Shown: one piece after another, positions 8,427 through 15,831 of the stretch
How the letters are laid out: each line of letters starts with the position of its first letter
How positions within the stretch are numbered: position 1 is the first letter of the stretch
Assembly: GCA_963765815.1 (NCBI GenBank)
Contig: CAVXXT010000009.1
Span: 1 to 64,000 of the forward strand
Length of the DNA stretch: 64,000 nt
DNA from: DATLNF01 sp963765815
GTDB taxonomy: Bacteria; Actinomycetota; Actinomycetes; BP-191
Direction of reading: 5' to 3'
Notes under the pieces: model-generated
Told to the model about the DNA's origin: nothing
The model's database searches: none
What the model saw: only the letters and a program-made list of their open reading frames with translations
Translations under genes and position numbers: made by a program

Positions 8427-8704
8427 GCTGCGGGACTCCGCACGACGACTGCGCGAAGGTCATCGAGGCCGTCTACCTCTACCTCGACGGCGAGATGGAG
8501 GACGGCGACTGCGCCGAGGTGCGGGCGCACCTCGAGGACTGCGCGCCGTGCCTGCGCGAGTACGGCCTCGAGGAGGACTTCAAGCGCCTCCTCGCCCGCA
8601 AGTGCGGCTGCGAGTCCGCGCCCAACGAGCTGAAGTCCCGCGTCCTGACCCGCCTGCGCGAGGTCCGCCTCGAGATCACCTCGGTCGAGTTCCGCACCGA
8701 CTGA
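8423..8704 (+). CDS. rsrA: RsrA-type zinc-binding redox-sensing anti-sigma factor
   Basis: 93 residues, Cys-rich ZAS-family protein that binds SigR in the reduced state and releases it on disulfide formation. Zinc motif His36-x3-Cys40-x2-Cys43 (HLEDCAPC) with further cysteines at 3, 10, 30, 61 and 63; Cys10/Cys40/Cys43 match the reactive set of the family. The helix MEDGDCAEVRAHLEDC and C-terminal RVLTRLREVRLEITS fit mycothiol-system anti-sigma factors. ATG overlaps the sigR stop (ATGA), the normal arrangement. Confidence 0.92.
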   Translation: MSCGTPHDDCAKVIEAVYLYLDGEMEDGDCAEVRAHLEDCAPCLREYGLEEDFKRLLARKCGCESAPNELKSRVLTRLREVRLEITSVEFRTD

Positions 8705-8724
8705 CCCGACTCGATCTGCCGCCG

Positions 8725-8775
8725 GAACTGTGCGGCTCCTGCGACGGTCCGCGTGCTCAGCCAGTCGCACAGTTC
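8725..8775. repeat. Intergenic inverted repeat downstream of rsrA
   Basis: Perfect 10-base arms GAACTGTGCG (8725-8734) and CGCACAGTTC (8766-8775) with a 31-base spacer, between rsrA and the epimerase gene. Could terminate the sigR-rsrA transcript; no T-run follows. Confidence 0.5.
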
Positions 8776-8793
8776 GCGGAGTGAGCGTCGGGC

Positions 8794-8799
8794 TAGGGT
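8794..8799 (+). promoter_or_regulatory. -10 box of leaderless epimerase gene
   Basis: TAGGGT, 6 bases before ATG 8806. Confidence 0.55.
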
Positions 8800-8805
8800 C
8801 GGCGT

Positions 8806-9759
8806 ATGCGGATTCTTGTCACCGGCGCTGCCGGGTTCATCGGCTCGACCCTCGTCGACCGCCTGCTCGCGGAGGGCCACCAGGTCACCGGCCTGGACAA
8901 CCTCGCGACCGGCAAGCTGGAGAACCTGGCTGAGGCGCGGGCCGCCAACACGACCGGCGAGTCGGAGTTCACCTTCGTGAAGGCCGACATCACCGACCCC
9001 GCGCTCCCCGGCATCGTGAAGAAGGCGAAGCCCGAGGTGATCTGCCACCTGGCCGCGCAGATCGACGTGCGCAAGAGCGTCGCCGACCCGCTGGAGGACG
9101 CGCGGCTCAACGTCCTCGGCACGATCAACCTGCTCGAGTCGGCGCGCACGAACGGCGTACGCAAGATGGTCTTCACCAGCAGCGGCGGCTCCATCTACGG
9201 GACACCGGACAAGCTACCGGTCAGCGAGCGCACCAAGCCCGCGCCGGGGTCGCCGTACGCCGCGGGCAAGGCGGCGGGCGAGCTCTACCTCAACGCCTGG
9301 CAGAGCATGTACGGCCTCGACTACACCAGCCTCGCGCTGGCCAACGTCTACGGCCCCCGGCAGGACCCGCACGGCGAGGCCGGCGTGGTCGCGATCTTCG
9401 CGGGGGCGATGCTGCGCAAGCAGCCGACCAAGGTCTTCGGCGACGGCGGCAACACGCGCGACTACGTCTTCGTCGACGACGTCGTGCAGGCGTTCGTGCT
9501 GGCCTGCGAGCCCGGTACGGCGAGCGGCCGACGCCTCAACATCGGCACTGGGATCCAGACCTCGGACCGTCAGCTGCACACGCTGGTGGCGAAGGTGACC
9601 GGGGCGAGCGACGACCCCGAGTTCGCTCCCGCGCGCACCGGCGACCTGCGGGCGATCGCACTCGACTGCAGCGCCGCCCGCGCCGTCGGCTGGGAGCCGT
9701 TCACCAGCCTCCCGGACGGCATCACCGCCACCGTCGAGTCCATCCGCAAGACCCGGTAG
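8806..9759 (+). CDS. NAD-dependent epimerase/dehydratase (GalE-like SDR)
   Basis: 317-residue extended short-chain dehydrogenase. NAD-binding TGAAGFIGS at residues 6-14, catalytic Ser125/Ser126 and Tyr151-x3-Lys155 (PYAAGK), and the HLAAQIDVRKSV motif common in UDP-glucose/UDP-N-acetylglucosamine 4-epimerases. It would interconvert nucleotide sugars for cell-envelope glycans. Exact sugar not determinable. It is preceded by a TANNNT box at leaderless spacing and no Shine-Dalgarno sequence. Confidence 0.85.
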   Translation: MRILVTGAAGFIGSTLVDRLLAEGHQVTGLDNLATGKLENLAEARAANTTGESEFTFVKADITDPALPGIVKKAKPEVICHLAAQIDVRKSVADPLEDARLNVLGTINLLESARTNGVRKMVFTSSGGSIYGTPDKLPVSERTKPAPGSPYAAGKAAGELYLNAWQSMYGLDYTSLALANVYGPRQDPHGEAGVVAIFAGAMLRKQPTKVFGDGGNTRDYVFVDDVVQAFVLACEPGTASGRRLNIGTGIQTSDRQLHTLVAKVTGASDDPEFAPARTGDLRAIALDCSAARAVGWEPFTSLPDGITATVESIRKTR

Positions 9760-9778
9760 ACCCTCCTCGCCCCGGTCC

Positions 9779-9829
9779 GTTCTGTGTACGCCTGCGCGGT
9801 GGCGCCGTGCGCGAGACCGGACACAGAAC
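9779..9829. repeat. Imperfect inverted repeat after the epimerase gene
   Basis: Arms GTTCTGTGT (9779-9787) and ACACAGAAC (9821-9829), flanked by partly complementary CCGGT and ACCGG runs. Possible terminator for the epimerase gene. Confidence 0.4.
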
Positions 9830-9854
9830 CGGTTGGGCCGGCCCGGGCACGACA

Positions 9855-9888
9855 ACGGCGCGCCACCCCAGCAGGGTGAGCGCGCCGT
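9855..9888 (-). terminator. Strong hairpin downstream of bL37
   Basis: Left arm 9855-9868 and right arm 9874-9888 pair over 14 positions with a single bulged base (9879) and the loop CAGCA. It begins about 20 bases past the bL37 stop and could also stop transcripts from the convergent epimerase gene. Confidence 0.65.
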
Positions 9889-9910
9889 CGTGAGAAGCGG
9901 GGCGAGCGGT

Positions 9911-9985
9911 CTAGGCGTTGGGCCGACGACCGTGGTTCGCCTTCGACTTCTTGCGGGCCTTGCGCTTGCGAGCCTTGCGGGCCAT
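9911..9985 (-). CDS. Ribosomal protein bL37 (24 residues)
   Basis: A 24-codon gene easily missed by size cut-offs. The product starts MARKARKRK and ends KSKANHGRRPNA; two thirds of it is Lys/Arg. Length, the basic N-terminal half and the SKANHG-RPN ending match my memory of bL37, the tiny large-subunit protein seen in mycobacterial ribosome structures. Strong signals support translation: GGAGGTG is about 6 bases before the ATG and a 14-base hairpin follows the stop. It would bind rRNA in the 50S subunit. Confidence 0.85.
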   Translation of the reverse strand: MARKARKRKARKKSKANHGRRPNA

Positions 9986-10044
9986 GGCGGCACCTCCGTC
10001 TGCGTTCGTCTGCCCCGCATCCTCCCACACGTGGGGCCACCCGC

Positions 10045-10050
10045 TACCGT
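10045..10050 (+). promoter_or_regulatory. -10 box of leaderless Nudix gene
   Basis: TACCGT, 6 bases before ATG 10057. Confidence 0.55.
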
Positions 10051-10056
10051 CGCCGG

Positions 10057-10590
10057 ATGCGATGGACGGTGCACGGGGAGCGCGAGATCTACGCCAGCGA
10101 CTGGGTCCGGCTGGTGATGGCCGACGTCGAGGTCCCCGGCGGCAGCCGCTTCGAGCACCACGTCGTCCGGATGCCGCAGAAGGCGGCCGGCGCGGTGGTC
10201 CGCGATCCGGCCAAGGGCCTGCTCCTGCTCTGGCGGCACCGCTTCATCACCGACACCTGGGGCTGGGAGATCCCGGCCGGCCGGATCGAGCACGGCGAGA
10301 CGCCGGAGCAGGCGGTACGCCGCGAGGTGCTCGAGGAGACCGGCTGGTCGCCCGGCCCGATGACCCACCTGGTCACCTACAACCCGCAGAACGGCATCAC
10401 CGACCAGAACTTCCACCTCTACCTCGCCGACGGTGCGACGTACGTCGGCGAGCCCACAGACCCGGGGGAGTCGGAGCGGATCGAGTGGGTGCCGGTCGAC
10501 GAGGTGCGTCGGATCGTCAAGAGCGGCGAGATGCCCGACGGCCTGTCCCTCACCGCCACGCTCTACGTCCTGGCTCACGACCTCCTCTGA
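10057..10590 (+). CDS. Nudix hydrolase (ADP-ribose pyrophosphatase-like)
   Basis: 177 residues. A complete Nudix box, G-x5-E-x7-REVLEETGW (starting GRIEHGE near residue 75), supplies the Mg-binding glutamates. The preceding WGWEIPAG and the downstream ITDQNFHLYLA pattern resemble ADP-ribose pyrophosphatases, which split ADP-ribose or related nucleotide sugars into AMP and a sugar phosphate. Substrate is inferred from family resemblance only. The 3' end overlaps the convergent DUF5317 gene by 16 bases. Confidence 0.88.
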   Translation: MRWTVHGEREIYASDWVRLVMADVEVPGGSRFEHHVVRMPQKAAGAVVRDPAKGLLLLWRHRFITDTWGWEIPAGRIEHGETPEQAVRREVLEETGWSPGPMTHLVTYNPQNGITDQNFHLYLADGATYVGEPTDPGESERIEWVPVDEVRRIVKSGEMPDGLSLTATLYVLAHDLL

Positions 10591-11144
10591 GCCCGCCGCC
10601 GTCCCGGTGGCGGCGACATCGCGCTCGCGACCAGCACCCCGAGCCCCGCTGAGAGCACCACGTCGCCGATCGACAGCACGCTCGACGCGCGCTCCCACGG
10701 CATCGGCGCCGGCACGATGTCGCCGAGCCGGCGCAGCCGGGTGGAGTGGCCGGCGTACTCGTGCCGCCCCGTCCCGCGTACGACGGCGTTGACGTCGATC
10801 CCGGCGCGCGCGGCGGCCGACGTCGACACCGGCATCGCGCCGTTCGCCGTGACGACGGCGGCGTTCAGCGCGAAGCCGAGCGCGACGAGCGGCATCCCGG
10901 CGACCCGCCGGTTCAGCAGCACGAAGACCACCACGAGGACCGCCGAGAGCAGCAGCGCGATCGGGTAGAGCCGGGAGCCACCGACGTCGCGCGCCGTCAG
11001 GATCGCCCCGGTCCCCTGGACCAGCACCGCCGCGACCACCAGCGGCCAGCCGGGCAGCGACAGCGACGAGAGCCGGTGCAGCGAGCCGCCGCGCGCGGCG
11101 CCGATCGCGAGCGCGACCAGCAGCGTCACGACGACGACCGCCAC
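10575..11144 (-). CDS. DUF5317-type integral membrane protein
   Basis: About 189 residues from the GTG at 11144, chosen because it opens directly into the first hydrophobic helix (VAVVVVTLLVALAIGAARGG). Four to five hydrophobic segments, a conserved-looking stretch ALNAAVVTANGAMPVS, and a hydrophilic loop before the last helix. Pattern fits the DUF5317 family of actinobacterial membrane proteins, whose role is unknown. The tail is Arg-rich and cytoplasmic by the positive-inside rule. Convergent overlap with the Nudix gene. Confidence 0.65.
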   Translation of the reverse strand: MAVVVVTLLVALAIGAARGGSLHRLSSLSLPGWPLVVAAVLVQGTGAILTARDVGGSRLYPIALLLSAVLVVVFVLLNRRVAGMPLVALGFALNAAVVTANGAMPVSTSAAARAGIDVNAVVRGTGRHEYAGHSTRLRRLGDIVPAPMPWERASSVLSIGDVVLSAGLGVLVASAMSPPPGRRRAQRRS

Positions 11145-11246
11145 AGAGGTGCCCTCCGCCTTCGAATCACTGCCCGGGTCGCCGTCGATAGGCTGGGCGG
11201 GCGTCGTGTCGACCACGGTATGCCGGACGGCGCAGGAAGGTGCGAC

Positions 11247-12590
11247 GTGTTCGAGACGATTCTCGTGGCCAACCGCGGGGAGATCGCGCGGCGGGTCATC
11301 CGCAGCGCCCAGCAGCTCGGCGTGAAGGCCGTGGCGGTGTACTCCGAGGCCGACGCGAAGGCGCAGCACGTGCGCGACGCCGACGAGGCGATCCTGCTCG
11401 GCGCCGCGCCGCCGGCCGAGTCCTACCTCGACGCGGTCAAGGTCGTCGAGGCGGCCAAGCAGAGCGGCGCGCAGGCGATCCACCCGGGCTACGGCTTCCT
11501 GTCCGAGAACGCCGGCTTCGCGCAGGCGGTCATGGACGCCGGCCTGGTCTGGATCGGCCCGTCGCCGGAGTGCATCACCGCGATGGGCGACAAGATCAAC
11601 GCCCGCAACCTGATGTCGGCAGCCGGCGTACCCGTCGCCGCCGGTACGCCGGAGCCGCTGTCCGACGTCGAGGAGGCGGTCGCCGCCGCCAAGGGCATCG
11701 GCTACCCGTTGATGGTCAAGGCCAGCGCGGGCGGCGGCGGCATCGGCATGGCGGTCGCGGAGGACGAGGACGCGCTGCGCGGCGCGTTCGAGACCGCCCG
11801 GACCAGAGCCGAGCGGTTCTTCGGCAACCCGGCGATCCTGCTCGAGCGCTACCTGCCCAAGGCGCGGCACGTCGAGGTGCAGATCCTCGGCCTGTCCGAC
11901 GGGCGCGTCGTCGCGCTCGGCGAGCGCGACTGCTCGGTGCAGCGCCGGCACCAGAAGGTGCTCGAGGAGACGCCGTCGCCCGGCGTCGACGACGCCCTGC
12001 GCGCGCGGATGCTGGCCGCCGCCGTACGCGCCGGCGAGGCAGTGGGGTATCGCAACGCGGGCACCGTCGAGTGCCTCGTCGCCGACGGCGACTTCGTCTT
12101 CCTCGAGATGAACACTCGCCTGCAGGTCGAGCACCCGATCACCGAGCTGGTCACCGGCATCGACATCGTCGCCGAGCAGCTGCGCGTCGCCGCGGGCCTC
12201 CCGCCGGGCTTCGACCCGGACGCCATCACCGTCACCGGACACGCGATCGAGATGCGCGTCTACGCCGAGGACCCCAAGCGCTTCCTGCCCGGCCCTGGCC
12301 TGATCACGGTGTGGCAGGAGCCGAGCGGGGACGGCATACGGGTCGACTCCGGGTACGCCGAGGGCGACACCGTCTCGACGCACTACGACCCGCTGATGGC
12401 CAAGCTCTGCGTCCACGCCGCGACCCGGGACGCCGCGCTGGCCAAGGCCCGCGAGGCGGTCGGCGGCTTCGCGATCGAGGGCCCGAAGAACAACCTGCCG
12501 TTCTTCGTCGAGCTGCTCGACAACGCCGAGTTCACAGGCGGCGACTACGACACGGGTCTCGTCGACCGCATGCGCGCGGTGACGAAGTGA
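11247..12590 (+). CDS. Biotin carboxylase subunit (acetyl/propionyl-CoA carboxylase type)
   Basis: 447 residues, a stand-alone biotin carboxylase without fused biotin-carrier domain. It would use ATP and bicarbonate to carboxylate biotin on the carrier protein. N-terminal ILVANRGEIARRVIR, ATP-grasp glycine loop KASAGGGGIGM near residue 158, and EMNTRLQVEHPITE near 287 with the catalytic Glu/Asn/Arg. GTG 11247 selected for its AGGAAGG ribosome site 6 bases upstream. A biotin carrier gene lies 0.9 kb downstream, but no carboxyltransferase subunit is in the window, so the acyl-CoA substrate is unknown. Confidence 0.92.
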   Translation: MFETILVANRGEIARRVIRSAQQLGVKAVAVYSEADAKAQHVRDADEAILLGAAPPAESYLDAVKVVEAAKQSGAQAIHPGYGFLSENAGFAQAVMDAGLVWIGPSPECITAMGDKINARNLMSAAGVPVAAGTPEPLSDVEEAVAAAKGIGYPLMVKASAGGGGIGMAVAEDEDALRGAFETARTRAERFFGNPAILLERYLPKARHVEVQILGLSDGRVVALGERDCSVQRRHQKVLEETPSPGVDDALRARMLAAAVRAGEAVGYRNAGTVECLVADGDFVFLEMNTRLQVEHPITELVTGIDIVAEQLRVAAGLPPGFDPDAITVTGHAIEMRVYAEDPKRFLPGPGLITVWQEPSGDGIRVDSGYAEGDTVSTHYDPLMAKLCVHAATRDAALAKAREAVGGFAIEGPKNNLPFFVELLDNAEFTGGDYDTGLVDRMRAVTK

Positions 12591-13354
12591 GCGATCTGCA
12601 GGTCGTCCGTGACGGAGCAGTCCTGCGGCTGCACATCGACCGCGCGGAGAAGCGCAACGCGCTCAGCGGGGACGTGCTGCGCGGCATGCTCGCCGCACTG
12701 GCCGACCTCGGCGACGCACGGGTCGTGCTGCTGACCAGCGCGGGCGAGAAGGTCTTCTGCGCGGGCGCCGACCTGGTGCAGATGGCGCCCGACGCGACGG
12801 GTCTCGAGGTGCACGAGGGCCGCGGCCTGCTGCGCGAGGTGATCCTCGCCTTCGCCGACTGCCCGGTGCCGGTCGTCGCGCGCGTGCAGGGACTCTGCCT
12901 GGCCGGTGGCGTGGGGCTCGCGCTCGGCTGCGACCTGGTCGTCGCGGCGGACAACGCGGCGTTCGGGCTGCCCGAGGTCGACATCGGGCTGTGGCCGTTC
13001 ATGGTGTCCGCGCTCCTCGGGCGGCACGCGTCGCCGAAGCAGGCGATGGAGATGATGCTCTCGGCCCGCCGGGTGCCCGCCGCCGAGGCGCTCGCGATGG
13101 GCCTGGTGTCCCGCGTCGTGCCCGTGGCCGACCTCGACACCGAGGTGGAGGCGCTGGTCGCGGCCGTCGCGGCCAAGCCGCCGGTCGCCGTACGCCTCGG
13201 CAAGGCCGCCTTCCGCGGCGTCCTCGACGCCAGCCTGCCGGTCGCGCTCGACGCCATGCAGGCCCAGCTGTCCCTGCTGGCCACCACCCAAGATGCCGCC
13301 GAAGGCGTGACCGCGTTCCTGCAGAAGCGCCCGCCCACCTGGACCGGGCGATAG
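12587..13354 (+). CDS. Enoyl-CoA hydratase/isomerase family protein
   Basis: 255-residue crotonase-fold protein, coupled to the biotin carboxylase by a GTGA overlap. Oxyanion-hole segments are FCAGADLVQM and QGLCLAGGVGLALGCDL. Aligned to classical hydratase, the second catalytic Glu is kept (GLPEVDIG) but the first (in GGCELA) is replaced by Gly (GGVGLAL), so simple hydration is doubtful and another crotonase reaction is likely. Together with the carboxylase genes it suggests a branched-chain acyl-CoA or related degradation route. Specific reaction not assignable. Confidence 0.82.
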   Translation: MSDLQVVRDGAVLRLHIDRAEKRNALSGDVLRGMLAALADLGDARVVLLTSAGEKVFCAGADLVQMAPDATGLEVHEGRGLLREVILAFADCPVPVVARVQGLCLAGGVGLALGCDLVVAADNAAFGLPEVDIGLWPFMVSALLGRHASPKQAMEMMLSARRVPAAEALAMGLVSRVVPVADLDTEVEALVAAVAAKPPVAVRLGKAAFRGVLDASLPVALDAMQAQLSLLATTQDAAEGVTAFLQKRPPTWTGR

Positions 13355-13503
13355 CCGCAGAGCATTCGGAACGCGCATGAGCGGGCTCCCGGCGCTCACC
13401 TAACGCCGGCGCCCACCGGCCGCGCTCCGGGTGAAGCGCCTGACCAAGTGCCCAGGCAGTCCCGTGACAGGATGCCCGCACGACCTGCAGAGAAGGAGCG
13501 CAC

Positions 13504-13719
13504 GTGGCCGAGGAAGTCGTCGCGGAGATGGTCGCCAACGTCTGGAAGATCGTCGTTGCGCAGGGTGACCAGGTCGCCGAGGGGGACACGCTGGTGATCC
13601 TCGAGTCGATGAAGATGGAGATCCCGGTCATCACCGAGCTGGGCGGCACCGTCGCCGAGCTCAAGGTGGCGGAGGGCGACGTCGTGCAGGAAGGCGACGT
13701 CATCGCGGTGATCGAGTAG
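13504..13719 (+). CDS. Biotin/lipoyl attachment-domain protein (biotin carrier)
   Basis: 71 residues, a single hammerhead biotinyl domain. The biotinylated lysine is Lys37 in ESMKMEIP, followed by the second half-repeat ending GDVIAVIE. It would shuttle carboxybiotin between the biotin carboxylase encoded at 11247-12590 and an unseen carboxyltransferase. GTG start with GAAGGAG about 6 bases upstream. No extra N-terminal domain, unlike most AccB proteins of about 150 residues. Confidence 0.9.
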   Translation: MAEEVVAEMVANVWKIVVAQGDQVAEGDTLVILESMKMEIPVITELGGTVAELKVAEGDVVQEGDVIAVIE

Positions 13720-13758
13720 GGCTGTCATCGAGTAAGAGCAATAGGCCGAGGGGAGTAG

Positions 13759-13786
13759 TCAAGGCGGCTCCTTTCGCCGCCGAGAA
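13759..13786 (+). promoter_or_regulatory. Sigma-28 (FliA/WhiG)-like promoter before pilT
   Basis: TCAA at 13759-13762 and GCCGAGAA at 13779-13786, 16 bases apart, against a sigma-28 consensus of TAAA, about 15 bases, GCCGATAA. One mismatch in each element. The GCCGAGAA element partly overlaps a small GGCGGC/GCCGCC hairpin. Confidence 0.4.
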
Positions 13787-13823
13787 CACCCTGTAGGCGT
13801 TGTGCCGGCTATCGGGAGCAATC

Positions 13824-14903
13824 GTGACCAACACCATCGAGCCTTTCCTCAAGGCTCTCGTCGAGTCCGGTGGCTCCGACCTGCACTGCAAGGTCGGCTC
13901 GCCGCCGCGCGTGCGCATCGACGGCCGGCTCCGCAAGCTGCAGACCCGCAACCTGACCGGCGCGGACACCGAGGCGATGGTCCAGGAGGTCCTGCGCTCC
14001 GACCTCGTCGACAGCTTCCGGCGCACCAACGAGGCCGACTTCGCCTACTCCCTGCCCGGCGTCGGGCGATTCCGGGTCAACGCCTTCCGCTCGCGCGGCT
14101 CCGCCGGCCTGGTCTTCCGCCGGGTCAGCGTCGGCGCCATCCCGCTGTCGGACCTCGGACTGCCGCCGGTCCTCGCCTCGCTCGCCCTGGAGCCGCGCGG
14201 CCTGGTCCTGGTCACCGGCCCGACCGGGTCGGGCAAGACGACGACGCTGGCCGGGATGATCGACCACATCAACGAGCACCGCGAGGTGCACGTGGTCACC
14301 ATCGAGGACCCGATCGAGGTCCTGCACTTCGACAAGCTGGCGATGATCAACCAGCGCGAGGTCCGCGTCGACACCGAGGACTTCGGCGTCGCGCTGCGCG
14401 CCGCCATGCGGCAGGACCCCGACGTCATCCTGGTCGGCGAGATGCGCGACATGGAGACGGTCAAGGCCGCCCTGTCTGCCGCCGAGACCGGCCACTTCGT
14501 CATGTCGACGCTGCACACCACCGACGCCGCCGAGACCATCAACCGCGTCATCGACTTCTTCCCGCCGCACGAGCAGAAGCAGGTCCGGCTCGCGCTGGCC
14601 GGCTCGCTGCGCGGCATCCTCTGCCAGCGGCTGGTGCCGCGCGCCGACGGCGAGGGCCGCTGCGTCGCGATGGAGGTCGCGGTCAACACCGGCCGCATCG
14701 CCGAGGCGATCGCCGACCCCGACAAGACCTCGAGCATCCCAGCCCTGGTGGCTGAGGGTGGCTACTACGGCATGCAGAGCTTCGACCAGCACCTGGTCGC
14801 GCTGATCCGCGACGGCGTGGTGACGCTGGAGGAGGCGATGGCCGCCTCGACCAGCCCGCACGACCTCACCGTCGAGCTCCGCCGCCTCGGCCTTGTCGCC
14901 TGA
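13824..14903 (+). CDS. pilT: PilT-type twitching-motility/secretion ATPase
   Basis: 359-residue hexameric retraction ATPase of type IV pilus systems. Walker A GPTGSGKTT at about residue 132, Asp box TIEDPIEV, Walker B VILVGEMRD, and the His box STLHTTDAAETINR, in canonical order. GTG 13824 chosen because GGGAG sits about 6 bases before it. The gene stands alone: no pilin, pilB or pilC is in the window. A possible sigma-28 promoter at 13759-13786 would tie it to motility or development. Confidence 0.9.
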   Translation: MTNTIEPFLKALVESGGSDLHCKVGSPPRVRIDGRLRKLQTRNLTGADTEAMVQEVLRSDLVDSFRRTNEADFAYSLPGVGRFRVNAFRSRGSAGLVFRRVSVGAIPLSDLGLPPVLASLALEPRGLVLVTGPTGSGKTTTLAGMIDHINEHREVHVVTIEDPIEVLHFDKLAMINQREVRVDTEDFGVALRAAMRQDPDVILVGEMRDMETVKAALSAAETGHFVMSTLHTTDAAETINRVIDFFPPHEQKQVRLALAGSLRGILCQRLVPRADGEGRCVAMEVAVNTGRIAEAIADPDKTSSIPALVAEGGYYGMQSFDQHLVALIRDGVVTLEEAMAASTSPHDLTVELRRLGLVA

Positions 14904-14945
14904 CCCCCGCCCCTCCTCAAAACTGCCCGGTCAACCGGCGAGTCA

Positions 14946-14971
14946 GACCCCCTGGGCCTCACCAGGGGGTC
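14946..14971 (+). terminator. Hairpin between convergent pilT and GNAT-BsaP genes
   Basis: Perfect 10-base stem GACCCCCTGG/CCAGGGGGTC with a 6-base loop, about 43 bases after pilT and 33 bases from the end of the facing gene. No U-run; could act in both directions. Confidence 0.6.
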
Positions 14972-15003
14972 GAGTCGGCCGGTCAAGCACAGGGCCGGTC
15001 GGG

Positions 15004-15675
15004 TCAGCCCTGGCGTACGCCGTGCTCGACGCAGGTCGCGGTCCAGCCCGTTGGGGTGACCTGCACGGTCATCCGCCGGCCGCAGTCGGCGCAGTAGCGC
15101 GGCGGCTCGAGCGCGCGCGCCGCGGTGCAGTCGGAGTGATCTCCCCCGGCGTGCGCCCCGCAACGGTCGCAGAACTCCGCGCCTCGCAGCTCCATCGCGT
15201 AGGTGATGAGGTCGATCCCCGGCCGTGGCGCCCAGTCACTCTTCGGCGTCCGGACGAAGCCCATCCGCTCGTAGAGCCGGTGCGCGTCGTGCATGAAGGG
15301 ACGGGTCGACAGCCGAAGCCGGTCCAGGCCCAGCTCGCGCGCCCGGGCGACGCAGAGCTGGACGAGGTCGCGACCCACGCCCTTGCCCCGGGCTGACGGC
15401 GACACGGCGAGCATCCGGAAGACAGCCTCGCCCGGCCCGCTCATCTCGGCGTACTCGCTGCCGTGAGTGGCAAACGCGACCGAGCCGACGACGGTGCCCG
15501 CCTCGTCGACGGCGACGTAGACCTCGGCGTCCCGCGCCCGCTTCTCGACGTCGCGGAGGACCAGCTCGTACTCGTCGAGCTGGCCACCGTGCAGGTCGCG
15601 GTAGACCTCGACCGTCATCTCCCCGATCGCGGCGTACTCATCCGGCCGGGCGACGCGGACCGTGACCGACGTCAC
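15004..15675 (-). CDS. GNAT acetyltransferase fused to a BsaP-like Cys/His-rich domain
   Basis: 223 residues. Residues 1 to about 163 form a GNAT domain with the acetyl-CoA loop ARGKGVGRDL (95-104) and C-terminal YERMGFVRTP. Residues 165-223 are a compact metal-binding-like module: Cys169, Cys172, His180, Cys183, Cys195, Cys198, Cys215 and His218, with ARALEPPRYCADC and VQVTPTGW. This module resembles the biotin synthase auxiliary protein BsaP encoded beside bioB in actinobacteria. bioB lies just upstream on the same strand, 157 bases away. The GNAT substrate is unknown. GTG start. Confidence 0.8.
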   Translation of the reverse strand: MTSVTVRVARPDEYAAIGEMTVEVYRDLHGGQLDEYELVLRDVEKRARDAEVYVAVDEAGTVVGSVAFATHGSEYAEMSGPGEAVFRMLAVSPSARGKGVGRDLVQLCVARARELGLDRLRLSTRPFMHDAHRLYERMGFVRTPKSDWAPRPGIDLITYAMELRGAEFCDRCGAHAGGDHSDCTAARALEPPRYCADCGRRMTVQVTPTGWTATCVEHGVRQG

Positions 15676-15723
15676 GCGGACGCCCGAGGATTGACGGCAG
15701 CGCCGTCGGGCAGTGACAGCGGC

Positions 15724-15828
15724 ATGTTCTTCGTCTTCTCCAACCGGCTCGGCTGCGGCGGCTCGATCCTGGTGTCCGTCGTCGCGTCCTTGATCCTCTT
15801 CGCCCTGCTGCGCAGCTGTTCGGGCTAG
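15724..15828 (+). CDS. Small membrane protein (34 residues)
   Basis: Short gene on the strand opposite to bioB, between bioB and the BsaP-like fusion. The product starts MFFVFSNRLGCGGS, has one hydrophobic helix (ILVSVVASLILFALL) and ends RSCSG. The FVFSNRLGC start recalls small hypothetical membrane proteins I remember from other actinobacteria. No clear ribosome site. It ends 3 bases before the bioB stop. Function unknown. Confidence 0.5.
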   Translation: MFFVFSNRLGCGGSILVSVVASLILFALLRSCSG

Positions 15829-15831
15829 CCC

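Noticed and set aside
8705..8805. Iron box (DtxR operator) in intergenic regions
   Set aside because: I looked for the TTAGGTTAGGCTAACCTAA-type palindrome here and elsewhere and found no convincing match.
13740..13823. A possible c-di-GMP or other riboswitch before pilT
   Set aside because: The hairpin GGCGGC/GCCGCC is too small and no known riboswitch consensus could be matched; a promoter reading fits better.
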